Shown here piece by piece: positions 1 through 5,087 of a stretch of 6,117 bases of DNA; the stretch's first letter is position 1; every line of letters starts with the position of its first letter. A model generated the notes under the pieces. The model worked only from the letters and a program-made list of their open reading frames with translations, had not been told where the DNA came from and did not search any database. A program made the translations under genes and the position numbers. Source of the DNA: Deltaproteobacteria bacterium (GTDB lineage Bacteria > Desulfobacterota > Desulfuromonadia > Desulfuromonadales > Geothermobacteraceae); the NCBI GenBank assembly GCA_003695205.1, contig RFIO01000420.1:1-6117 (forward strand), written 5' to 3'.

Positions 1-119
1 CCGTAGGTCAGCGCGCTGCGCGCCAGATCGTGCACATCGAGGTTGGTGACCGCCGTGGTCACCGTCTCGCCGGTCCGGTTGCGCACCGGGTAGTGCACCA
101 ATGCCATGGCCAGGCGCAC
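1..119 (-). CDS. SAM-dependent SPOUT-type RNA methyltransferase, N-terminal fragment (cut by window edge)
   Basis: Only the first 39 complete codons are visible; the gene runs off the left edge. They read as a short hydrophobic strand followed by ALVHYPVRNR, then TTAVTNLDVHDLARSALTYG. This matches the start of the RNA methyltransferase family that follows trmD in Geobacter-like bacteria (Pfam Methyltrn_RNA_4, SPOUT fold), which by family would methylate an RNA using SAM; the exact target is not known to me. I chose the GTG at 119-117 because GGAAGG, in the last codons of trmD, sits seven bases before it. An ATG at 107-105 and a TTG at 125-123 are alternatives. It begins three bases after the trmD stop, so it should be co-transcribed and coupled with trmD. 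The family call is from memory of the family's N-terminus and is fairly secure. Confidence 0.78.
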   Translation of the reverse strand, partial: MRLAMALVHYPVRNRTGETVTTAVTNLDVHDLARSALTY

Positions 120-121
120 GC

Positions 122-850
122 TCAATCCTTCCGGCCCAGCCCGGTGAGCCAGGCGCGGTCGTCCTCGTCGAGCTCGGCCGCATCCAGCAGCTCCGGGCGT
201 CGCTCCAGGGTGCGCCGCAACTGCTGGCGTCGCCGCCAGCGGGCGATGGCGCCATGGTCGCCCGAAAGGAGAACCTCAGGCACCTTCATGCCGCGGAACT
301 CGGCCGGCCGGGTGTACTGCGGATACTCGAGCAGGCCGTCGGCAAAAGATTCATCGTCGAGGCTGCCGGCCGAACCGAGCACACCGGGAAGCAGCCGGGC
401 CACGGCGTCAATGATCAGCATCGCCGGCAACTCGCCACCGGTCAATACCACGTCGCCGATGGACACCTCTTCGTCGACCAGCGAACGGATACGTTCGTCG
501 ATCCCCTCGTAGCGGCCGCAGACGAAAACCAGACCGGGCTCGCGCGCCAGCCGGCGCGCCATCGCCTGATCGAAGCGCCGTCCCTGCGGCGTCATCAGCA
601 GTACACGGGCACCGGGCCGCTCCGCCCGCAGGTCATCCAGGGCCCTTGCCACCGGTTCGACCTTCATCACCATGCCGTCGCCGCCACCGTAAGGGGCGTC
701 GTCGGTCACCAGGTGCCGGCCCTCGGCCCAGTCACGCAAAAAGCGGGCCCGGACCTCGATCAGTCCCCTGTCGACCGCCTTGCCGAGAATGCTCCCCTCG
801 AAATAGGAGCGGCACAGGTCGGGAAACAGGGTCAGGATGTCAAACGTCAT
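122..850 (-). CDS. trmD: tRNA (guanine-37-N1)-methyltransferase TrmD
   Basis: TrmD transfers a methyl group from SAM to N1 of G37, next to the anticodon of tRNAs reading CNN codons, which prevents +1 frameshifting. It acts in the cytoplasm as a dimer with a trefoil-knot (SPOUT) active site. The 242-residue product has the family's usual length and motifs: PYGGGDGMVMK (53-63), TPQG (87-90), CGRYEGIDERI (111-121), EEVSIGDVVLTGGELPAM (127-144) and LLEYPQYTRP (173-182). The Arg matching E. coli R154 is present (R152). The position matching the catalytic Asp169 of E. coli is Glu167, preceded by Asp166 (sequence SLDDESF), which is noted as a finding. The ATG overlaps the rimM stop as ATGA, pointing to translational coupling. 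The stop lies just before the next methyltransferase gene. Identity is secure. Confidence 0.97.
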   Translation of the reverse strand: MTFDILTLFPDLCRSYFEGSILGKAVDRGLIEVRARFLRDWAEGRHLVTDDAPYGGGDGMVMKVEPVARALDDLRAERPGARVLLMTPQGRRFDQAMARRLAREPGLVFVCGRYEGIDERIRSLVDEEVSIGDVVLTGGELPAMLIIDAVARLLPGVLGSAGSLDDESFADGLLEYPQYTRPAEFRGMKVPEVLLSGDHGAIARWRRRQQLRRTLERRPELLDAAELDEDDRAWLTGLGRKD

Positions 851-1377
851 CTTTTATCCGGGTAGAGTCCCGGCGGGACATCCACCCTCAAAACATGCTG
901 TTGGCGGTCAAAGCCATCGACGAACTGGCTGATCGCCGGGATCAGCACCTCGCCATAATCACCGTCGACCACGTAGATGCCGTGGGCGGCGGTGCGGAAC
1001 ATATCCACCAGGCGGCCGATTCTGCCGCGCTCCCTGTCGATGACCTCGGCCCCCTCGAGGTCAAACCAGAAAGGCCCTTCACCCTGGCGCCGCAGTGGTT
1101 CCGGGTCGATCCGGACCTCGGCGCCAACCAGGGAGGCGACCCTGCTGATATGGTCGTACCCCCGAAACCGGACCAGCAGGTTGCCGCGGCTGTGCCCGGT
1201 GCGCACTGGCTCCAGGCACAAAAGCTCGCCATCATCCCGACCGATGTAGAGGCGGGACGCGGCAAGCAGCGCAGGCTGATTTTCCGGATGGGACCTGATC
1301 TTCAGATCCCCTTGCAGTCCATGGGTTCCGACCACCCGGCCCACCGGGGCCAGATTCGAAAAATCGTCGGTCATCAC
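847..1377 (-). CDS. rimM: 16S rRNA processing / 30S maturation factor RimM
   Basis: RimM binds ribosomal protein uS19 and helps assemble the head of the 30S subunit and mature 16S rRNA. The 176-residue product shows both expected domains. The N-terminal RimM beta-barrel carries VGRVVGTHGLQGDLKI (12-27). The C-terminal PRC-barrel spans about 100-170, with PFWFDLEGAEV (102-112), GRIGRLVDMF (118-127) and YGEVLIPAI (141-149). The GTG at 1377 overlaps the khpA stop as GTGA, and an ATG follows immediately at 1374; either could be the start, since GGAG lies right against them and is too close to decide. The 3' end overlaps trmD by four bases. RimM beside bS16 and TrmD is the classic bacterial arrangement (rpsP-rimM-trmD), and here khpA is added between rpsP and rimM. 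Confidence 0.96.
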   Translation of the reverse strand: MMTDDFSNLAPVGRVVGTHGLQGDLKIRSHPENQPALLAASRLYIGRDDGELLCLEPVRTGHSRGNLLVRFRGYDHISRVASLVGAEVRIDPEPLRRQGEGPFWFDLEGAEVIDRERGRIGRLVDMFRTAAHGIYVVDGDYGEVLIPAISQFVDGFDRQQHVLRVDVPPGLYPDKR

Positions 1378-1607
1378 TCCATGATCTGCAGCGAGGCCCG
1401 CTTGTTTTCCCGGGTGGCCTTGGCGTTGAGCAGGGTGCGCATGGCCTTGGCGGTACGCCCCTGCTTGCCGATAATGCGGCCCATGTCTTCCTGGGCGGCG
1501 GCGAGCTTGATGAGGATGGTACCGTCCTCACCCTCCTCTTCCGAAATGGTAATGGCCTCGGGATTTTCCACCAGGGACTTGGCGATGAACTCAATCAGCT
1601 CCTTCAT
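1374..1607 (-). CDS. khpA: KH-domain RNA-binding protein KhpA (YlqC family)
   Basis: A 77-residue protein that is essentially one KH domain. The GXXG RNA-binding loop is IIGKQGRTA (GKQG at 47-50), flanked by the helices expected of the YlqC/KhpA family. In Gram-positive bacteria KhpA pairs with KhpB (Jag/EloR) as a global RNA chaperone affecting cell elongation; whether that holds in this organism is inference. The N-terminal half is acidic (SEEEGEDG, 22-29). The ATG at 1607 has an AAGGA Shine-Dalgarno element nine bases upstream, which supports this start. The stop overlaps the rimM start by four bases. Its place between rpsP and rimM is standard in many bacteria, consistent with a role near the ribosome. 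Confidence 0.94.
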   Translation of the reverse strand: MKELIEFIAKSLVENPEAITISEEEGEDGTILIKLAAAQEDMGRIIGKQGRTAKAMRTLLNAKATRENKRASLQIME

Positions 1608-1666
1608 GGGGGTCCGTCCTTTGGTGTCAGGGTTGGCCTGGCCTCAACCGCCTGGAATTGCGCCCC

Positions 1667-1927
1667 TTACTGCTGCTTGAACTTCGCCCAGATACCGTTC
1701 TTGCGCAACAGGGTGCGCACGGTGTCGGTGGGCTCGGCGCCCTTCTGCAGCCATTCCAGGGTCAGGTCTTCCTTCAGATTGACCAGGGGTGGATCGACCT
1801 TGGGATCGTACTGACCCAGTTTGGCGATGAAACGCCCGTCGCGCGGGAAACGCTCATCGGCAACGACGACCTGGTAGAAGGGCTTCTTCTTGGCGCCGCC
1901 ACGGGCCAGTCTGATTTTCACTGCCAT
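1667..1927 (-). CDS. rpsP: 30S ribosomal protein bS16
   Basis: An 86-residue bS16, full length for the family. It opens with MAVKIRLARGGAKKKPFYQVVVADE and continues with RDGRFIAKLGQYDP (29-42), which are the signature segments; the end is basic and aromatic (WAKFKQQ). It binds 16S rRNA in the body of the 30S subunit and is needed early in assembly. The ATG at 1927 is preceded by a strong Shine-Dalgarno sequence, GGAGG at 1940-1936, eight bases upstream. It is second in the operon, 90 bases after ffh and 59 bases before khpA. I saw no convincing separate promoter or terminator in either gap. Confidence 0.98.
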   Translation of the reverse strand: MAVKIRLARGGAKKKPFYQVVVADERFPRDGRFIAKLGQYDPKVDPPLVNLKEDLTLEWLQKGAEPTDTVRTLLRKNGIWAKFKQQ

Positions 1928-2017
1928 GTTGCTGTCCTCCGATATCCTTCTTGGTGTTTATCCTAGCATGCGCTGTCGATTTGTCCTGCCGCTCGTTGCA
2001 CTTTGCGCGAAATTCGC

Positions 2018-3361
2018 CTAAAACGGCAGCCCGCGCATCATGCCCTTGAGCCCCTTGGGGCCGAGCTTCTGCATCTTTTTCATCATCTTCTGCGCTTCGG
2101 TGAAGCGCTTGATCAACTGGTTGACATCCTGCACCGTAGTGCCGCTGCCATGGGCGATGCGCAGACGACGCGAACCGTTGAGGATGCGGTGATCGCGACG
2201 CTCCTGCCGGGTCATCGAGTTGATGATCGCCTCGATCTTCTTCAGCTCGTTGTCCGGCAGCTGCATCCCCTGCATCTGTTTCATCGCCTTGCCGGCACCC
2301 GGGATCAGCTTGAGGATATTCTCAAGCGAACCCATCTTCTTGATGGTCTGCAACTGGTCGCGGAAGGTTTCCAGGGTGAAACCATCCTTGCGCAGCTGCG
2401 CCTCCATCTTGGCCGCGTCCTCGGCCTCGACCGCGGCCTGCGCCTTTTCGATCAGGGTGAGCACGTCACCCATGCCGAGAATGCGCTGGGCCATGCGGTC
2501 CGGATGGAACCGCTCCAGGGCGTCCATCTTCTCACCCAGGCCGACCAGCTTGATCGGCTTGCCGGTCACCGCCCGAATTGACAGGGCGGCACCACCGCGG
2601 GCGTCGCCGTCGAGCTTGGTCAGGATGACCCCGGTCACCTCCAGCGCCTGGTTGAAGCTGTCGGCCACCGTGACCGCGTCCTGGCCGGTCATGGCATCGG
2701 CGACGAAAAGAATCTCACGCGGCTCGAGCCGGTCGCGGATGCGCACCAGCTCCTGCATCAGTTCCTCGTCGATGTGCAGACGCCCGGCGGTGTCGAGAAT
2801 CAGGGTGTCAAAGCCGTTCAGCTCGGCGTACTCGCGCGCCTTCTCGCAGATCAGCACCGGGTCCTCGCCCGGTTGACTGTCGAAGACCTCGATGCCCAGC
2901 TGGCGGCCGACGGTCTTGAGCTGCTCGATCGCCGCAGGCCGGTAGATGTCAGCCGGCACCAGCAGCGGGTTGCGCTTCTCGCGGCGCAGATGCAGGGCCA
3001 GCTTGCCGCAGGTGGTCGTCTTGCCGGCGCCCTGCAGGCCGCACAGCATGACCGGCACCGGGGGGCGGGCCGACAGGTCGAGAGCGTTGTCCTCCCCCTC
3101 GCCCATCAGGGCCGCCAGCTCCTCGCGCACGATCTTGATGACCTGCTGCGCCGGGGTCAGGCTTTTGAGCACCTCCTGGCCGACGGCGCGCTCGCGCACC
3201 CGGGCCACGAAGTCCTTGACCACGCGGAAGTTGACATCCGCTTCCAGCAGCACAAGGCGAACCTCACGCAGAGCTTCGCCGATATTCTCCTCGGTCAGCC
3301 GACCGTGACCCCGCAGCTTCTTGAAGACGGCGTCAAATTTTTCCGTCAGATTGTCGAACAT
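2018..3361 (-). CDS. ffh: Signal recognition particle protein Ffh (SRP54 homologue)
   Basis: Ffh is the SRP GTPase: with 4.5S RNA it binds signal sequences of membrane and secreted proteins emerging from the ribosome and hands them to FtsY at the membrane. The 447-residue protein is full length with all three domains. The N domain is a helical bundle (about 1-90). The G domain has the P-loop GLQGAGKTT (108-116), DTAGRLHID (190-198) and the TKLDGDARGG base-recognition and closing motif (248-257). The Met-rich M domain (about 300-447) contains the SRP-RNA-binding segment SRRLRIAHGSG (397-407) and MMKKMQKLGPKGLKGMMRG near the end. The ATG at 3361 matches the family's usual MFDNLTEKF opening; its Shine-Dalgarno is weak (GGG only). 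It is the first gene of the ffh-rpsP-khpA-rimM-trmD operon, with a promoter 40-70 bases upstream. Confidence 0.98.
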   Translation of the reverse strand: MFDNLTEKFDAVFKKLRGHGRLTEENIGEALREVRLVLLEADVNFRVVKDFVARVRERAVGQEVLKSLTPAQQVIKIVREELAALMGEGEDNALDLSARPPVPVMLCGLQGAGKTTTCGKLALHLRREKRNPLLVPADIYRPAAIEQLKTVGRQLGIEVFDSQPGEDPVLICEKAREYAELNGFDTLILDTAGRLHIDEELMQELVRIRDRLEPREILFVADAMTGQDAVTVADSFNQALEVTGVILTKLDGDARGGAALSIRAVTGKPIKLVGLGEKMDALERFHPDRMAQRILGMGDVLTLIEKAQAAVEAEDAAKMEAQLRKDGFTLETFRDQLQTIKKMGSLENILKLIPGAGKAMKQMQGMQLPDNELKKIEAIINSMTRQERRDHRILNGSRRLRIAHGSGTTVQDVNQLIKRFTEAQKMMKKMQKLGPKGLKGMMRGLPF

Positions 3362-3403
3362 TGCCCGTGGGCCGCACTTTCAGCATTTTCGCAAAGACTC
3401 AAG

Positions 3404-3433
3404 ATATTAGAAGTCAGCCCCGGTCGCTGTCAA
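3404..3433 (-). promoter_or_regulatory. Predicted sigma70-type promoter of the ffh operon
   Basis: On the minus strand a perfect -35 box TTGACA (3433-3428) is followed, after an 18-base spacer, by TAATAT (3409-3404; 4 of 6 to TATAAT). Transcription would start near 3397, leaving a leader of about 36 bases before the ffh ATG. The -35 box lies inside the last codons of the upstream DUF3343 gene. This would let the operon be driven independently of that gene. Predicted from sequence only. Confidence 0.55.
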
Positions 3434-3716
3434 GCAAAAAGCCCGCCGCGACCGATGCTTCTTCCGGAACCGGGACAAACTCTTTTCCGTCAGCGCGGTA
3501 GAGTTCCTGCGGCCGCAGATTTTCTGCCGCCAGCGCCTCAAGGGCGGCAGCCGCGCCAGACCAGCCCAGACGGATCGCCAGGCCGCAGTCGGAGCTGAGC
3601 TTGCGCGGCACCGGGATCAGCAGCATATCGGCCCCATGGGCCTTGAGCAGCTTTTCCGCCTTCATTACCCGGTGGATCGAATGAAAAATTGCCACCAGAT
3701 CACCATCTCTGACCAT
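3414..3716 (-). CDS. DUF3343 protein, putative Se/S carrier-like
   Basis: From the chosen ATG the product has 100 residues. It contains the family core AIFHSIHRVMKAEKLLKAHG (9-28), then LIPVPRKLSSDCGLAIRL (33-50) with a single conserved-type Cys44. This pattern matches DUF3343, annotated in Pfam as a putative Se/S carrier-like domain; direct experimental proof of that role is not known to me. The C-terminal tail (70-100) is less typical. The reading frame stays open upstream to an ATG at 3812, but that extension (CHDAAPAVWGDRD and similar) does not resemble the family and would overlap the divergent promoter. ATG 3716 or ATG 3728 give the normal length; 3716 best matches the family's N-terminus and has GGGG six bases upstream. 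It lies 52 bases before ffh on the same strand, and its last codons hold the ffh -35 box. Confidence 0.82.
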   Translation of the reverse strand: MVRDGDLVAIFHSIHRVMKAEKLLKAHGADMLLIPVPRKLSSDCGLAIRLGWSGAAAALEALAAENLRPQELYRADGKEFVPVPEEASVAAGFLLDSDRG

Positions 3717-3811
3717 GAAGCACCCCATATCGTCCCGGTCGCCCCAAACGGCCGGGGCGGCATCATGGCACAGGCAGGCTGCCGCTGGCAACCCCCCGGC
3801 CAGCCAGGCCA

Positions 3812-3840
3812 TTGACCGCGGGAAAAATAGACGATAAAAT
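3812..3840 (+). promoter_or_regulatory. Predicted sigma70-type promoter for the membrane protein-dciA pair
   Basis: TTGACC (3812-3817; 5 of 6 to TTGACA) and TAAAAT (3835-3840; 5 of 6 to TATAAT) are separated by exactly 17 bases. Transcription would begin near 3847, about 22 bases before the ATG at 3869. The region is AT-rich compared with its surroundings. No equally good leftward promoter for the DUF3343 gene was seen between 3717 and 3868. Confidence 0.65.
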
Positions 3841-3853
3841 CACTCAGATTTTA
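3835..3853. repeat. Perfect 7-bp inverted repeat over the -10 box and start region
   Basis: TAAAATC (3835-3841), spacer ACTCA, then GATTTTA (3847-3853). It covers the -10 box and the predicted transcription start, where a repressor operator often lies. It is AT-rich, so it would be a weak hairpin in RNA. It could also be chance, given how AT-rich the patch is. Confidence 0.45.
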
Positions 3854-3868
3854 ACCTGTGGAGCCATC

Positions 3869-4123
3869 ATGTCACAACAGGTCGCCCTCAATCTTACCAG
3901 CCTGCTTGTCGTCTCCTTCGGAGCCAACCTGCCCCTCGGCTACCTGCGCGAAGGGGTCAGGAAGTTTTCGGTGAGCTGGTTCGTCTACATCCATATTTCC
4001 ATCCCCTTCATCATCCTGCTGCGCCTGCATTACGGTTTTGGCTGGGGCATCGTCCCCTTCACCCTCGCCTGCGCCGTCCTCGGCCAGGTCATCGGCGGTC
4101 GCCTGCGCCGGAAAAAAGCGTGA
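3869..4123 (+). CDS. Small conserved-type integral membrane protein of unknown function
   Basis: An 84-residue protein with three likely membrane segments: about 6-25 (SLLVVSFGANLPLGYL), about 36-54 (VSWFVYIHISIPFIILLRL) and about 60-77 (GIVPFTLACAVLGQVIGG). The tail is basic (RLRRKKA), which suggests a cytoplasmic C-terminus. I recognise the style of the FGANLPLGYLREGVRKFS stretch as a conserved hypothetical of Geobacter-like bacteria but know no function. ATG 3869 is chosen because GGAG (3860-3863) lies five bases upstream; an in-frame TTG at 3812 is the -35 box and is rejected. Its stop overlaps the dciA start as GTGA, so the two are probably co-translated. A dedicated promoter lies 30-60 bases upstream. 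Confidence 0.85.
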   Translation: MSQQVALNLTSLLVVSFGANLPLGYLREGVRKFSVSWFVYIHISIPFIILLRLHYGFGWGIVPFTLACAVLGQVIGGRLRRKKA

Positions 4124-4638
4124 AGAAGCCCGACCGCCCGCGCATGAAACGGGCCATGAAGGCCGGCTCCATCGCCGCCGAGCTCTTTTCCAGCCGCGGC
4201 CATGAACAGAAACTGCGCCAGTATCGCGCCTGGCAGGTCTGGGAGCAGGTGGTCGGAACGCAGATCGCCCGCCACGCCCGCCCCCTGCGCATGCGCGACC
4301 GGGTTCTGGAGGTACGTGTCGACCAGCCTGTGTGGATGCAGCAGCTGCGCATGATGGCGCCGCAGATCCTGCAGAAACTGAACAACGCGCTGGGGGAGCA
4401 GCTGATCGACGAGATTTACTGGCGACGCGGCCGGGTCGATCAGCCGCCCGCCGCCGAAGAGACATTCCGCCCCCCGCGCGCCGCCCTGGACAGCGAGGAG
4501 CGCCGGCGCATCGAAGCATCCCTGCCGCCCCTGGCCGACCCGGAACTGCGCGAAGCTTTGCTGCGGGCCCGCATCCGCGAGGCCGAATACCGCAAGGCCC
4601 TGGCGCAACAGGCGGATCAGAGCGACCCGCCCCGGTAG
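4120..4638 (+). CDS. dciA: DUF721/DciA-family protein, putative replicative helicase loader
   Basis: A 172-residue protein with a DUF721 (DciA) domain at about 12-105. Hallmarks are WEQVVGTQIARHARPLRMRD (about 41-60), the strand VLEVRVDQPVWMQQL (62-76), and PQILQKLNNALGEQLIDEIYWRRG (about 81-104). DciA is the ancestral bacterial factor that binds DnaB and loads it on DNA; in this lineage the role is inferred from the family. A Pro- and charge-rich tail follows, ending QADQSDPPR. GTG 4120 overlaps the stop of the upstream membrane-protein gene, with GGAAA just before it; ATG 4144 is possible but has no Shine-Dalgarno. The last eight codons and stop fall in the 26-bp sequence repeated at 5424-5449, so its original downstream flank has been replaced by the inserted segment while its coding end is intact. 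Confidence 0.85.
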   Translation: MKKPDRPRMKRAMKAGSIAAELFSSRGHEQKLRQYRAWQVWEQVVGTQIARHARPLRMRDRVLEVRVDQPVWMQQLRMMAPQILQKLNNALGEQLIDEIYWRRGRVDQPPAAEETFRPPRAALDSEERRRIEASLPPLADPELREALLRARIREAEYRKALAQQADQSDPPR

Positions 4639-4641
4639 CAG
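4616..4641. repeat. 26-bp direct repeat, left copy (end of dciA)
   Basis: Identical at all 26 positions to 5424-5449; it begins ATCAGAGCGA and ends CCGGTAGCAG. The bases on either side differ (g/a before, t/c after), so 26 bp is the exact length. It carries the dciA stop TAG (4636-4638) and, on the other strand, the same CYRGGSL-stop codons that end the convergent methyltransferase gene in the right copy. Copies are 808 bp apart, same orientation. Confidence 0.95.
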
Positions 4642-4702
4642 TTCCGCCCCACCATCCAGGACGCCAACTCCAAATTTACCTGGAATCCCGCCTGGCAATA
4701 CT

Positions 4703-4731
4703 TTGCTTATGCGGCCTTAAAACGCTATATT
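4703..4731 (+). promoter_or_regulatory. Predicted sigma70-type promoter of mntA-hepT
   Basis: TTGCTT (4703-4708; 3 of 6) and TATATT (4726-4731; 5 of 6) with a 17-base spacer, in the most AT-rich part of the region. The start would be near 4738, giving a leader of about 60 bases to the mntA ATG. A perfect inverted repeat, CTTAAA (4716-4721) and TTTAAG (4730-4735) around an 8-base spacer, overlaps the -10 box and is a candidate operator. Prediction only. Confidence 0.5.
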
Positions 4732-4796
4732 TAAGTTGTCTTGAATGCCCCTGTCCGTCAGCAGGCTCAAGAGCAAAGGATCTCAAGGGAATCCCA

Positions 4797-5087
4797 ATGG
4801 ACCGAGAACGCGTTCTGGACATACTGGCCAGAAGCAAACCTGACCTGAAGGCCCGTTTCGGCGTGACGCGTCTGGCACTGTTCGGGTCGACCGCACGCGA
4901 CACAGCTGCGAGCACCAGCGATGTCGACATCCTGGTGGACTTTGACGGCCCGGCGACATCCAGGCGCTTTTTCGGTGTCCAGTTTTATTTGGAAGATATT
5001 CTGGGCTGCCCGGTTGACCTGGTCACGGAGAAGGCGCTGAGACCGGAGCTGCGCCCGTACATCGAACAGGAACAGGTCAAGGTCTGA
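4797..5087 (+). CDS. mntA: MntA-type nucleotidyltransferase antitoxin (type VII toxin-antitoxin)
   Basis: A 96-residue minimal nucleotidyltransferase. The family signature GSX10DXD is exact: G30 S31, ten residues, D42 V D44, within LFGSTARDTAAST and SDVDILVDF. A further Asp in CPVDLVTEKAL (D74) fits the usual third acidic position. MntA antitoxins transfer AMP from ATP to a tyrosine of the HepT toxin and so silence it. ATG 4797 is preceded by AAGGGA with six bases between, a good ribosome site; the reading frame is open further upstream but that part is out-of-frame dciA sequence. The gene appears intact, with length normal for MntA. The HepT remnant follows immediately. It lies between two 26-bp direct repeats and was probably acquired horizontally. 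Confidence 0.9.
   Translation: MDRERVLDILARSKPDLKARFGVTRLALFGSTARDTAASTSDVDILVDFDGPATSRRFFGVQFYLEDILGCPVDLVTEKALRPELRPYIEQEQVKV

Noticed and set aside
101..865. Long plus-strand open frame opposite trmD
   Set aside because: Shadow of trmD in GC-rich DNA. Its translation resembles no family, and the opposite strand encodes a full set of TrmD motifs.
1631..1649. GGTTG...CAACC inverted repeat between rpsP and khpA
   Set aside because: Only five pairs, with no T-run; too weak to call a terminator or attenuator.
646..1680. 344-codon plus-strand open frame opposite rimM and khpA
   Set aside because: Crosses several well-identified minus-strand genes, is of low complexity (R/P/S rich) and has no recognisable domain.
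2007..2017. Palindrome GCGAAATTCGC after ffh as a terminator
   Set aside because: The loop would be a single base and no T-run follows; the rpsP operon is normally continuous with ffh.
2003..3598. Several plus-strand open frames opposite ffh
   Set aside because: All lie antisense to an intact Ffh with complete N, G and M domains; they arise from codon bias.
3717..3812. N-terminal extension of the DUF3343 protein from ATG 3812
   Set aside because: The extra residues do not resemble the family, and the start would lie inside the divergent promoter.
3812..3868. N-terminal extension of the small membrane protein from a TTG at 3812
   Set aside because: The TTG is part of the -35 box, and ATG 3869 has a proper Shine-Dalgarno sequence.
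4616..4641. The 26-bp repeat as an integron attC site or a CRISPR repeat
   Set aside because: It has no attC-like internal inverted repeats or core site, occurs just twice, and encodes the ends of two host genes.
4332..4796. Upstream extension of the mntA reading frame into dciA
   Set aside because: The frame is open but is an out-of-frame reading of dciA; the MntA domain begins at ATG 4797 with a good ribosome site.
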